Below, piece by piece: positions 19,021 through 31,100 of a stretch of DNA of 64,000 bases. The stretch comes from Gadus chalcogrammus (lineage: Eukaryota; Chordata; Actinopteri; Gadiformes; Gadidae). The position numbers were made by a program, and so were the translations under genes. Every line of letters begins with the position of its first letter. Within the stretch, counting starts at the first letter, position 1. The stretch covers positions 24,279,847-24,343,846 of the forward strand of contig NC_079415.1 in NCBI RefSeq assembly GCF_026213295.1. The letters are read 5' to 3'. The notes beneath the pieces are model-generated. The model was not told where the DNA came from. It did not search any database and saw only the letters and a list, made by a program, of their open reading frames with translations.

Positions 19021-21612
19021 ATTACTAGTTAGTCAGTACGGGTTCTCCACAGGGCTGCGTGCTGAGCCCACTCCTGTATGCCATCTACACTCATGACTGT
19101 ACTCCCACCCACCCCACCAACACAATAGTCAAATTCGCGGATGATACGACTGGTGGGGCTCATAACCGGAGGAGACGAGTCGGCCTATAGGGATGAGGTG
19201 CAGCGGCTGGTGGAGTGGTGTGCTGCAAACAACCTGACCCTTAACACAATAACAGGGTATCTGCAGGTTTCAGCAAGTCAAATTTAAGACTTTTTAAGAC
19301 CTTTTTAATACCACCTTGAATGAAATTTAAGACCTTAAACCCGCGATGGGGGGGGGATCCCGCTGTATTACAACCCAAGCATAGCATGTGCGTCACTCAA
19401 TGAGACTCATTCAAGTTTACTTTCTGTCTGTTTATTGAACATAAAGTGATACTCCAGGGCTCCAGACTAACTTTTTCCTTGGGTGCACTGGTGCGCCTAC
19501 ATTTTTAATTTGGGTGCACCAGCACGTAATGGTGCACCCAAGTTGTAAGTTGTTGAGAGGGGGGTGACAGCGTCTGGGCCCCCGGGCAGCTGCACCGGTT
19601 CAATGCGCGTTCACATAAAAGGGGCGTTTCTCGCGTCATTTGACTCACCCTTATGCAAATAAATCGCGCAAGAGCGGTGTATTTCATCCAAGGCGAGCAA
19701 TGTATTATTATGAACTCCTACGAGGAATTCAAAGCTCAAATCACAGCCAAGGGGAACACGGTTGCCCATAATATGGCTAGGGTGGCGTGCTGGCAAAAAT
19801 AGCCGACCGTGTTAATTCGTAAGTGAAAAGATTCTGCATATTGTCTAAAAAATATTATGTATCATCATCCCTTTTACCCCCATATATGTGGGGCCCCATG
19901 AATTGCGAGCCCAAGTACCGGGAATGCACTCGACCCAATATCGGACGTGCACGTCAAGTTGCTTGTTTAGTGGCGTGGTTCAACGTCTCAAATATCAAAA
20001 CAAAAGCCTTGTAGACGCTGCAGATTCGCTCGTTTCGGATGAAAGGCGCTGGTCCGAAGTGAGTTATATACGCCGTTTTGTCCCTTCCAGCAGTAAAGGT
20101 GCTCGCGATTTGAGAGTCAGGGAACATCAAACCGAAGAGATCTCCTATCCCCTCATTCGAGTTGTAGGACTGGTGCTTGACCACTGTGTTTAGAATCCAC
20201 AACACCTCCGCTTTCAGTGTTGGTGTCGCACCAAATGCTACCCTCAGGTCAGTGCTAGCAGCACAGACCGTCTGGCAGAGATGCAAAACGTAGAAACGGC
20301 TGGGGTCTGTGTGTGGCTCCTGGCAGAGGTTTTATGTTTTTGGCTCTGCATATGGCTGACGACAGCCTTAATCCCCATGGTGCCGCGCTTGAATGTAGGC
20401 TACTTTTGCACGGAATGCATCTGGCCTGTTCTGGGTTGACAACGGACGCTAGCCAACCTCGGAAACGGACGTCTTCCAGCCAACTGACGTTGCATTGCAT
20501 TTACCCATTGTTGCAGACTAGCTAGCAAGCGCGCAGACATCCGTTTTATATGCAGCTAGCAAGAAAGTAGCCCCTCGTAGATCTCCTTCCCGAAAAGTCC
20601 CGCGAGAAAAAAAAAAAATTAAATAACCCTGCCCCGACAAATTTAAGACCTTCGAGTTATAAATTTAAGACCAGCATATGACATTTTTGACGAATTTAAG
20701 ACTTTTTAAGGCCTTAAATTTAGAAAAATGAATTTAAGACTTTTTAAGACTTTTAAGACCTCCGCGGACACCCTGAATAAAAACAAAGGAGGTTATAATG
20801 GATTTCAGGCGTCACAGAGCTGACCCCGCCCCTCTCCACATAAATGGTGACTGTGTGGAGAGAGTCTCCACCTTCAAGTTCCTGGGAACTCACATCTCTG
20901 AGGACATATCCTGGTCAGCAAACACATCAGCGGTGGTGAAGAAGGCCCAACAACGACTCCACTTCCTGAGGGTACTCAAGAGGAACAAGCTGGAGGAGAA
21001 GCTGCTGGTGACCTTTTACCGCTCCACCATCGAGAGTGTGCTGGCCTTCTCCATCACTGTGTGGTATGCTGGCTGTACAGTGGCTGACAGGAAAAGGCTG
21101 CAGAGGGTGATAAGGTCAGCCGAAAAAACTATTGGCTCTCCTTTGCCCTCCTTGGATGACATTGCCAGCTCACGATGCATCTCAAGATCAAGAAAGATCA
21201 TCTGTGACCACCTCCATCCCGGCCACCACCTGCTCAGCCTACTGCCCTCTGGTAGGAGGTACAGGAGCCTGTAGTGCAGAACCAACAGACTGAACAAAAG
21301 CTTCTTTCCTTGGGCAATCAGGACACTTAACACCCATAAATCTTGAAACAAAGATTCCTCACTATCTATATAGTGCAATATGCTTACGGCCTTTATATTT
21401 ATTCTGACATCACCTGTCTTGTTCCAAATGTTTTTCTTATTTCTGTCTTTTTTTTTTACTTTTTTTTTACATTTTTAACTTAAATTGCGTGTTATTTATT
21501 TATTTGTTTATTTATTTATTTTTTGTATGTGTAATGCACCTTCAGTTGGCTCTCCCAATTTCGTTGTATAGGTGACTGTACAATGACAATAAAGTCTATC
21601 TTTATCTTTTTA
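19021..21612 (+). mobile_element. LINE fragment (Rex1/CR1-like), split by a hAT element
   Basis: The left part encodes STGCVLSPLLYAIYTHDC and VKFADDT (with a frameshift). After the insertion at 19253-20775 the same protein resumes with VIMDFRR, FKFLGTHISEDISW and AQQRLHFLRVLK, and later LLPSGRRYRSL. The 3' end carries the family-typical ATTTCGTTGTA and ACAATGACAATAAAG motifs near 21560-21596 and a TCTTTTTATC-like tail. The endonuclease and N-terminal RT blocks are missing, so it is 5' truncated. Confidence 0.85.
19253..20775. mobile_element. hAT-like element inside the LINE, with a transposase relic
   Basis: The ends are CAGGGTATCTGCAGGTTT and, inverted, CCGCGGACACCCTG. Repeated AAATTTAAGAC-type words sit near both ends. 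The flanking duplication is imperfect (AATAA shared). Minus-strand frames at about 20255-20500 (SWLEDVRFRGWL, CIPC) and 19954-20286 (LKAEVLWILNTV, FGLMFPDSQIA, DKTAYITHFG) resemble the N-terminal finger and following region of fish hAT-derived proteins. The catalytic part is absent. Confidence 0.75.
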
Positions 21613-22265
21613 TCTTTATAGCACCTGTCTTTGCCAAAATGCTAGGAAAACCAACACTGTTTATTCTTTTTTTTTAAGATCAAATCAATAGCAATATAAC
21701 CAGCAAGACAAGTACTTAGGGTAAACCCCCACAAACAGTCATATACTTAGCAAAGCATCACAAACAGCCATATACATAGCAAATATTGACAAGATGAATA
21801 ATTGACTTTGAATGTGTGAGTGAGGTTGCAATTAGCAATGCACTTGAGATTGCCATTTCAATCATTCTACAAACAAACCCATGTACAAGATACAGGATAT
21901 TGTAAGTGAATTGACATTACATTTGAGATTTAACATTTTGAGAGAGAGAGAGAGAGATCCACATCACACGCGTCTAACAGAGTCCTACTTATTGACCTCT
22001 TCCCACAGGTCTTCACCTAGCGCCACTTCACAGCTAGCTGCTGCAGCGGTTCAATGCTTTGGACGTTGTTGTTCCTGTCTGTATCCCCAACAGTAGCCGT
22101 AAAAAAGTGTGTCATCTTTGGCAGCGTTGCCAAGTACTTACCGGCATCTCTTTGCTTTTTTCTTTTATTTATTGTATTCCGGGCCCTGTCCCTTTGTCAT
22201 TCATACCACCTCAGAGGGTCCTGGGCTGACCGGCGACCACTCGACGATCACTTTTCGATACGGAG
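21613..22265. other. No gene or recognisable element
   Basis: Mostly AT-rich unique-looking sequence with one short GA run near 21945. An 87-codon plus-strand frame near 22054-22314 begins with a hydrophobic stretch but overlaps, antisense, the LINE relic that follows, and is not convincing. Confidence 0.45.
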
Positions 22266-23840
22266 CATCCTTATACGCCCTCCTGAAAATTCCAATGAGC
22301 TGTTCTTCTCATAGAATTTCAGCTTCTGGAAATTTCTTGCAGTTAAAGTCTCTTTTTTGCATATATCTAAAGAGGTCTTGATTATTAAGCTTACATTTGT
22401 GCTTGAGGTGCTGGAAGCTCAAGACTGAACCTTGGTCTAAAAGTGTGCAATATGCTGTAAGGCCCTTTAAGTTGAGTCATATTTACAGGGCTTAAAATCC
22501 TGATCGTAGGCTAACATGGCTAAAATGTAGGATATTCATTTTTACCGGATCTATACGAAAACTTCGATTTAAATAAGGGATTAAAGGGGTAGTTCGGAAT
22601 TTTGGACATAGGGCCTGATTCCGAAGTGAGCATTGGTATTCTATATCACTGGAGACATTTTTCAACACATTTCATTCAGTCCTTCTAGTTTGCAGAGTTC
22701 GCTCGTGCTAGGCTAGCGCACGTCAAGGGCAATGCTAGCCTGCTATTAAAAACAGTCTTACCCACTCCACAGTACACCCGAGGTAAATAAATTATAACGC
22801 CAGACTATAGATTTAAATGTCTGTCGATAGAATAATGTTAGAAATAAAACTAACCTTGCATCGCATGAATCATCGAGGGACTACTTTCTCAGCAGAAGCG
22901 GAATTCTACTATGCGCTGGTTAGGTTTGTAACCGAATCACGACAGAAGAACGTAAACAGAGAAGCGTGGGACAGAAGCGCAATTTGAACGACTAGGCACA
23001 TGATGGTCAGTGTGCTTTTAGAAATTGTAGAAATAAACGATACAGATGGGCACCACAAAGTTTCCACCAATTTCCAGTGCGAGATCCAGAAAGGACTCAA
23101 AACTGTGGCTTGTTGATGCTGGCTTTGACATCAAAACACCGGCTCGTACATGTCGGTTCGTTGGATACAACAAATTCCTCATAATCGTCTTCAAAAGCAG
23201 ATGCATCGCTAACTCCTCCAAACGTCGCCATATCTTGTTAATTTAATACGCTTGTAAAATTCCTTCGTTCACATACTCTGCGTTTGTAGCAATGACAGCG
23301 GCAGGTAACCTAGGTATCATTCCGCCGCTGCCGTAGCCTATGTACAGGAATATAAAACACTGCTGCTGAGACCCCGTAATTCCTCAAATGCAATGCAATG
23401 CAAGGTTGGTTTTATTTCTAAATTATTCTATAAACAGACATTTAGATTTATAGTCTGTCGTTAATTGATTTACCTCGGGTGTACTGTGGAGTGGGTAAAG
23501 ACTGTTTTTAATAGCAGGCTAGCATTGCCCGTTGACGTGCGCTAGCCTAGCACGAGCGGCCAACTTCTCCCATTCTCTCTGCAACTAGAAGGACTGAATG
23601 AAAATGTGTTGAAAACTGTCTCCAGTGATATAGAATACCAATGCTCACTTCGGAATCAGGCCCTATGTCCAAAATTCCGAACTACCCCTTTAAATACCAC
23701 CTGTTAATGTCTGCTGAATTTTTTTTAAGAGGGCAATCTTCTAATTTGGATAGGTCTACAGGTAATGAGATTCCTAGGTATTTTATGGATTTATCCCATT
23801 TGATATCTGGAGCGAAGATACTGAGGGGACATCATTTTCT
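22266..23840 (-). mobile_element. L1/Tx1-type LINE relic, split by a fold-back element
   Basis: On the minus strand 23840-23694 reads IKWDKSIKYLGISLPVD, and 22450-22300 reads LSFQHLKHKCKLNNQDLF then RYMQKRDF. These match, from family knowledge, the conserved KYLGI block and the later FFRYLQIR block of L1-clade reverse transcriptases. Sequence expected between the blocks is missing. The element at 22581-23693 sits between the two pieces. Confidence 0.6.
22581..23693. mobile_element. TTAA-flanked fold-back element with ~285-bp inverted repeats
   Basis: TTAAAGGGGTAGTTCGGAAT at the left is mirrored at the right end (ACTACCCCTTTAA, to 23693). The arms stay complementary to about 22867 and back from about 23385, with one gap of about 20 bp near 22690. 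The interior minus strand has a 44-codon frame starting at 23231 (MATFGGVSDASAFEDDYEEF) that may be a remnant of the parent transposon's protein. TTAA termini suggest a Kolobok- or piggyBac-type family. Confidence 0.85.
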
Positions 23841-24061
23841 TAACTCTTCTTGCTGTCCTTGTTTGACAATACAACACCACAAATCCTTGTCTTCAATTAA
23901 TGACATCTTAATCTGCCCGTCTTTAAAGATTTTTCCAGAGCCCCCCCACAATGTTGCAGTTGAGGCTTTCAGGGGGTCTCAAGTGTCAATCAGGGGGTCT
24001 CCCCCACTGTAACCATCTCTCCTTCATGCTCGTCTCTGTTGTTCATTGAGACTCATTGCAG

Positions 24062-24191
24062 CCCTCATCCCCTGCCGCTCAACCTGTCCAGAGGAAGAGA
24101 TGATTTCTCCAGTCACAGCACCATCAGCGTCCAGACACCGTCACAGGCAGTTCACGACCTACTGTTCTTCATGGACCCATCGTCCCCATGA
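24062..24191 (+). CDS. Probable terminal exon of an unidentified gene
   Basis: An acceptor (TCATTGCAG, AG at 24060-24061, after a pyrimidine-rich stretch) opens a frame from 24063 encoding 42 residues, including FSSHSTISVQTPSQAVHDLL, and ending in MDPSSP before TGA at 24189-24191. An AATAAA follows only 19 bp later (24211-24216). Acceptor, open codons, stop and signal together look like a last exon on the plus strand, tail to tail with arpc2. I do not recognise the protein, and no upstream exons could be identified in the transposon-rich stretch before it. Confidence 0.45.
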
Positions 24192-24210
24192 ATAATCATT
24201 GGATGGTGTC

Positions 24211-24216
24211 AATAAA
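24211..24216 (+). terminator. Polyadenylation signal after the unidentified exon
   Basis: AATAAA positioned just after the stop codon at 24189-24191, with cleavage expected around 24230. Confidence 0.45.
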
Positions 24217-24319
24217 TGTAGTGCTTCATTAGACTCGTCTTTCCTGGTTTAAATGTAGTCGAGGTCAACTGATGGAGAAACAACTGGGTTCGAAAAGTTT
24301 TCCAAGTCCCAAAGAACTG

Positions 24320-24325
24320 TTTATT
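24320..24325 (-). terminator. arpc2: Candidate polyadenylation signal of arpc2
   Basis: AATAAA on the minus strand, about 780 bp beyond the stop codon. The 3' UTR between is purine-rich on the plus strand (GGGAGG runs at 24890-24980). It would leave only about 70 bp between the ends of the two convergent transcripts. Confidence 0.5.
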
Positions 24326-25103
24326 ATATTTTTTTCTTTTCACGCACATGAGACAAACCACACTAGATAGATGTGATTGTTTTGTAAGTGATTTAATTTT
24401 TTTCCCAATGACAATGGTAACCACAACATGAAGGCAGAGGGAGAGGGCAAGATAGAAAGGGGGAGGGAGAGAGAGAGGGGAAAGGAAGGGGAGTTCGGAC
24501 GTCATTGTATGCCTTGGTAATACTTAAAAGGGGAGGGTTGGGGGAACACATCTGGGGGTTAGGACGGGGGTTCGAGAGGAGGGGGAGGCAAGGCAAGAGT
24601 ACCCAATGGAGTAAAAGATATATCAAAAATTTCTTGTTTTTTTTCATATATATATATATTTATATAGGACTAGTAATTCTCTTTAACTATGCAAAGCAAG
24701 GAACAACAAATGCCCATATTTTGTGTCTTGTCTTATTCCCCCCCCCCACCCCCTCCACATCATCTTTAAGCCTCGGAATCCCTAAGTGGAGCCGTCTTGA
24801 ATCAAACAGGCAACTCTAACAATAATGGAAAATAATGATCAAATAAAAAACATAACAGCCTGGACATGTTTTCCTGGGATTTTGGGTCAGGAGGGAGGGG
24901 GGAAGGGGAGAGAGGAGGGAGGGGGGGAAGGGGAGAGGGGAGAGAGGAGGGAGGGGGAGAGGGGAGAGGGGAGGGGGGGGTGGGGCGGTCATCCTGAAGT
25001 CCTGTCCAATGTGGCCTTTGCGTCTGACTCCTTGTGGGCGTGTCCAGTTCGTCGCTTTCTGATTGGTCGTCGTGTGGTGGTCGGGGGGGATGTGGTTGTG
25101 CCC

Positions 25104-28100
25104 TCAGCGTGTAAAAGTCTTGCCCCTGGAAAAAAACAGTTGGGATCGAACCCACAACCCGTCGGCCCAGTTTAGCAGTTTATTACCGACCAAAACCACA
25201 AGAGCGTGGAGGAGACTGATAAGAGAGTGTATCATCAGTTACGCATTAAACACAGAAGAAGAAGAAGGCCCTTATGAAAAATAAAAAGCTATGAAGAACA
25301 GATTCCTGTAGAGCGATAGGGAACTATGTGCAACTATACAAGTATGTGTTAGCGCAGCTGTAGATAAGACATCTGGAGGAATAAGGTCAATAACATACTT
25401 TTCCAAGTCACACACACACACACTCTTGTTGCAACTGAAACCTAGCAGCTTAAATATTTTTATAGCCAAGCGGCATGCCTCAGATACAGTGTGGGAGTGT
25501 GTGGGTGCTCAGAACAGATACACACCTAATTTGGATAAACACTTCTGTATGCCTATTTTCGGTTAAATGATTGGTCAAAAATAGTCCAAAGAACAGTGGA
25601 CCGTCACATGGCGGAGGGGGAGAAAAAGAGATGGGGGCGATGGAGGATGGAGAAGATGAAGAGGATGGGGAAGATGATGAAGAGGAGGGGAACATTATGA
25701 AGAGAAGGAGGGGAAGAGGAGAGGGGGAACATGAAGATGAGGAGGAGGAAGATGAACTTACGTGATGGTCTTCATCTCCTTCTTCTCAGCGTCGGGGCGG
25801 GCCCTGTTCAGCACCTTGAGGAAGTCTGAGGTCTTGGCCCTCATGCGTGTGTGAATGTAGGCCTGAGGACACAAAATGGCCTCTTTCAAACTTTGCAACC
25901 TTGCATTCTTGAATATAGTAGAAACCCTTATTAACAGTATTATTACATATATGAAGAACACCAGTGTGTCCTTTCTACTGAGTATGTTTGTGTTCCGTTT
26001 GTTGCTGCATAGTAATTAATAACGGTACTTTGGAAAGTGTACATTTTGACTGGGAATTTGTTTTGAAAAAATGTTGACTCGTTATATTTTAAGGTTGTAA
26101 AGATATTTTAAATACAGCGTCAAGCATCTATATTGAAAGCTATGAACTCGATTACACACACACAGGATTACCTGACAATCAATATGTAAAAAATTGCCAC
26201 CAAACAGATTACAGTACAGGAGAGTACAGAGATTTAGAGCTTGTGTTCGATTAGTTTCTCGGTCTCTCTGGCTAACCATCATCCTGATTGGTGAAATATG
26301 GATGATTCTAATAATGAAGGTTTAGGATGGGGGGGGAATGACCATAATCCTTCATCGCATGATGATAATGACTATGTTTTGATTTTGAGTGTTTGAGAGC
26401 AGTGGCTAGTGACAGGTTCATATGTTGAGAGTGACCAGGAATTAATGTGTTGCAGCTCTGGACTAAAAACTATTTGATCCATACACCGCCAAACACCATC
26501 GATCATGGATAATATGGTTCTCTGTAACGGATCAAATCAATGATGCTCCAAATCCATATGCACTCAGAGGTGACATATCTTAATGTCTCTTAAAATACCA
26601 GAAAAACTGTTCTGAAGGGGGAGGGGCAACCTTCACTGGACCGTGAACCGTACCACTTTGGACAGGAGAACCTTCAAGGGGCCACCCTTCACTAATAATT
26701 TGATTCCGTGCCTTCTTGTTTGTTAAATTGAATTAAGAAATGAATACTATCTTTTTATTGTTTGAGAACATGTGGGTGATGACCCCAGTTCGGTAAATAT
26801 TGCGATACAATGTCTTGATTTTTATCTTACGTGAGAATTTCCAAACAAAACAAAACATAGTTGATGCTCTTTAAATAAGGGCAGATCCACTATAGCGCCC
26901 TCTGCAGGACGGGAGCAGTCACTTGCGTCCACTATAGACTGATTGGCCGGGTGCGACGTTGGGGCGGGGGGGGGGGGGGAGCAATGCACTGACCTTGGAG
27001 CACTTTATGTGGTAGTGCAGGTAGTCGCGGAAAGTGTGGATGAGGTTGATGGTGTTGTCCCTGGAGTTGAGGCTGGTGTGACGTGGGAACAGCACTGCAA
27101 GGGCCACAGAAGAACCACACAATGAGTCATTACATTTTCTTAATTTCAGATGTTCCCCCACATACCGACAGTCATCAATGTCGGTATGTGGGTTCATGGT
27201 TAGCGGTTAACAGACCGAAGGTGATGTATCCGATGTTGTCCCCGACGGCGGCGTCTGTGTCCTTCAGCTCCAGGGGGGGCTCCCTGTGGCTGAACAGGAC
27301 CTGGGGGGCCGTGTGGCTGGCCCGCCGGCCCTCCTTGAACTCCTACACACACGAGATGCATGTGTATAAAGCTAATTAATAATTACTTGGCAATTAACTG
27401 CCATTACTGACGACGAAATGCCAGTTTCAGACATTGAAGAAAAGCAGCAGACGGCCTGTATTAGGAGGTTGAAATGAACATCTAAATGAAAAGAAAAAAT
27501 ACTTCTAAACTTTCTCATGTTACAGAAAAAAAAACAACTTTTCTTTAAACCAAGCGGTCCAACCGCTAGCGTGTGGGGTTAGCATCTTGTTGTCCCCACC
27601 TGCATGAAGACCTTCCCGATGATGACGTCATCATCATCTTTGAACACGGTGCTGAACACCACGGTGACGCGGTCCTTCTTAGCCTCCAGGTACCTGCCGG
27701 GGGTAGACATTAAAACCATCATGTCAAATGAAGTGGATCATGACAGTTGGCCGTTGAAAGGTCTGACTTTAAAGTCAGAATTTGGAGATTAAAGTCATAA
27801 CTCCCACCAAGTAGGGGTGGGAATCACAGGGTTCCTCACGATGATACGATGCATGGCCCGCAATACCGAAAATATGGCGATACAGGGATTCTGAGATAAA
27901 CAACATATTGTTAGACTATTCCATAACGATACATCACGATGTATATCTAACGATGAATACAAAATAACTGAAAAGGTAAGGTGTTGGATTTCGGTCTTTG
28001 TTCACAGTCCAAAGTGAGTTTTTGACTGTTTCTTTGGTTAGTTAACTTCCGTTCAAGTTGCCTATAATCATATTATGATTCCTCGAGAAGCAGGGAAATC

Positions 28101-31100
28101 TGGTTAGAGCGCCTTATTTTATTGACTAAAATTATCGATATTTGGGGCGATATTTCCTGTCTTACTCTTCAGGAATAGGGCATAAAAATGCAAAATAAAT
28201 TCTTAAAAAATCTATATATATATATTATATTGATATCAGGGTTTTTTCTAAACAAGGGAACAGGGGCGCTGCGCCCCGATACTCCCGGCGTGCGCCATCC
28301 TACCGAAATGCCGACTGAACCTGTCAGACTTGGATCTGTACTTACATGCTGCTGTACAACATACACTATTTCTCAAAACGATCTTTTCTCCGCGAAAATA
28401 TCCCAACACCACCACCTGACAATGTGTCTGATCCTCAAATAACATACTCCATAATTACTCCAAAAATATTCCGATCCGAATTGGAGTTCCCAGACCGAGT
28501 CGACATGCTAACGTTAAAGTTATTAGCTGCTATGTATTTGGTCTAGGCGCTAAGATGCTAAGCAAGTATACAAGACCATTCCAGTTCTCTCTGCACAAAG
28601 CGGTTTCAATGAACGACAGAAATAAACAAATGCTGAGTGTTGATCAAGAGTTTTGCGAGAGCAAAACGAACAGTCGAACAGGGTTCCCTGTTACCAGGGA
28701 ACCCGTAGCAGGGAACTAAATGGCAGCTGCACGGCCGAATTAGCCCAATAAAAGTGTAGTAACCCAGAGAACCAGCTACAACATAGTTTTCATCCAAACG
28801 AGCCGTCTTTAGCGAACGGTGAATTGCATTGGCTTCTACGAGCAGTCGGCTTTCAGCCGCGAGCTTAGGGACCGTCTGCGAAGTGCAAAACTGAATTGCA
28901 TTGGCTTCGAGCAGTCGGCTTTCAGCCGCGAGTTTAGGGACCGTCTGCAAAGTGCAAAACTGAAAACGACAACAATACTGTAGTAACATTTCTATAGCGT
29001 CGCCATTATTGACTCTAGAGCCCCAAAACTTGTTCCATAGAGGCATGGCACAGGAGGTCTACCATGACTAACGCTACCCTGAACCACCTCCTCAGGATCA
29101 GTATTGAGGGGCCTGCAATTTATCAATTTGATTTTGACAAGGCAGTGAGCCGTTGGGGCAGTCTCAGGAGCAGACGGCTGCTGTTGTGATTTGTCCTACT
29201 TAATAAAAGTTTAGCCAATATTTTTAGGGTAAAGTTGTACAAGTCTACCAAAAGTTGATAGTATTTTAGTTTTTCAGGATGACCACAAGAGCTAGAATTT
29301 CTCTCTAAGATAGCCTCAGAATGTACCATTTAACAATTATTTTTTCAAGGCTTCGCGCCGTGGAAGGGGGAGACCCCCCTTCCACACCATCCCCCGCCTC
29401 GGTCGCGTTGTTCCCTGGGCTTTGCGCAGGGGTCTGCTCCCTGCTACTTTTTTTTTCTAGAAAAACCCCTGGATATTATATATTATATTGGCGCCAGTGT
29501 ATCGATCCACTTATCGCACGAAGAAATGCGCCGATATATCGCTGTTCCCCCCTAATGCCAAGTGTTTAGAAGAACAACATGAAACGAGAAGGTGCAAGCG
29601 TCCTCACATGGACTCGTCGTCCCGGTAGTGGACCACGGCCCGGGCCTCGCCCTCCCGACCCTCCTCCTGGAACTTAAAGTACTTCTCGAAGACTGAGGCG
29701 AAGCAGTTCCTCTTCAGCATGCCCGCCTGGTGGATCACGTCCTGCTTGTCGGCCGGGACCGCATCCAGGTCATACAGCAAGGACACGTTGTAGCCTGGGG
29801 GACACACAGCCAATCAGAGAGCACAGGACAGAGGCGGGCAGCAAAACAGAGAGAAGGGGGGAGATTACTCAGATTTTACTATTTATTCCAAGGGAATAAC
29901 CAAAGAAAAAAACGTAATCGTAAAATAAAAGTAGCGAATAAGAAAGAGAATAAGGGAGAGAGACAGCCAATCAGAATGGGCTCTAAACAGGAAGGCCGCA
30001 GATGGTTTTCAATGTTTTTTGTATAATTTGTGGGAGATTCAGATTTTTTCAAAGTAGCTTTTCGTGACATACATCTTCATTATAATTGACATTTCGCAAA
30101 ATGGCAAATATTGAACTCTTTGTTCGCGGGACAAAACAAAGACAAGGCATAGCCAGTAATGATATTCAAGTTATGTAGACACACTTGACATGAGTCAGAA
30201 ATTCCTCTAAAACACTAGCCGCCCTGAACAAATCCTGTCATTAACAAGGCAACAATGTACCTTTGGTATGAGTCCTCAGGAACTGATAAGCTTTGAGTGA
30301 ATCAATAGGACTTCAGTCACGCATCATGGCTTTTACTGTGAAATAATAGTGGGGTTTAACAATGTGTAAATGCATGCAGGAGTCGTAAAGCAGAACCTAC
30401 CAGACTCAGGCGACACCAAGAAGTTCCCATAGACTCGCTTCAGCAGCTGCAGAGAAAAGAGGACATGATAGAATTGTCTATATGGATACTTACATTTCAC
30501 TTCCTCCTTTAAATTGTATTAATAGTTGTAAAAAATTGCCCTTTGTTAATAGTTAAACTTTTGTTTTAAACAGGAGTAGAGTGATACCACTTGAGATAAA
30601 TTCTCATTCCCTGGTCCAGCATATTTATTCCTCAACCAGTGTTTCCCCTATATGAATTCAGCAGCGGCACTGTTGTCAGTACCAGACAACAGTGGAAAAA
30701 AATAAGGCATGTTTCTGCCAAGTTCAATGCAAATTTGCACAATGATCTGGTCTCAGCAGATATCTTGACTCTGTTGGTTATGTCATGTCAAATTTGGAAG
30801 CTTAATCTGTACATTTTTCCCCAAAGAAATCTCATCAGAAGTGTCCATTTAAAGGGTTATTTTTCAAATGTTCTTTCATGCACATGATGCCCTTAAATGT
30901 ATTGTCCTTTGCTGATTTGGCTTGAGGCAAGGCAAGTTTAAAGTCATACCAGCCTAAACACTAATAATCATAATAAGCTTAATACCAGAAGATGTGTAAT
31001 GGTTGCATAACAAAAGGCAGTAACCCCCCACTCCTCAGAACCAGCTGTAGTGCGGGAGGCTATAATTTATACCAGCCGAGGCAGAGATCTTTAAACAGGT

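Noticed and set aside
22054..22314. 87-codon frame with a signal-peptide-like start
   Set aside because: Its 3' half is antisense to the L1-type LINE relic and it has no recognisable domain.
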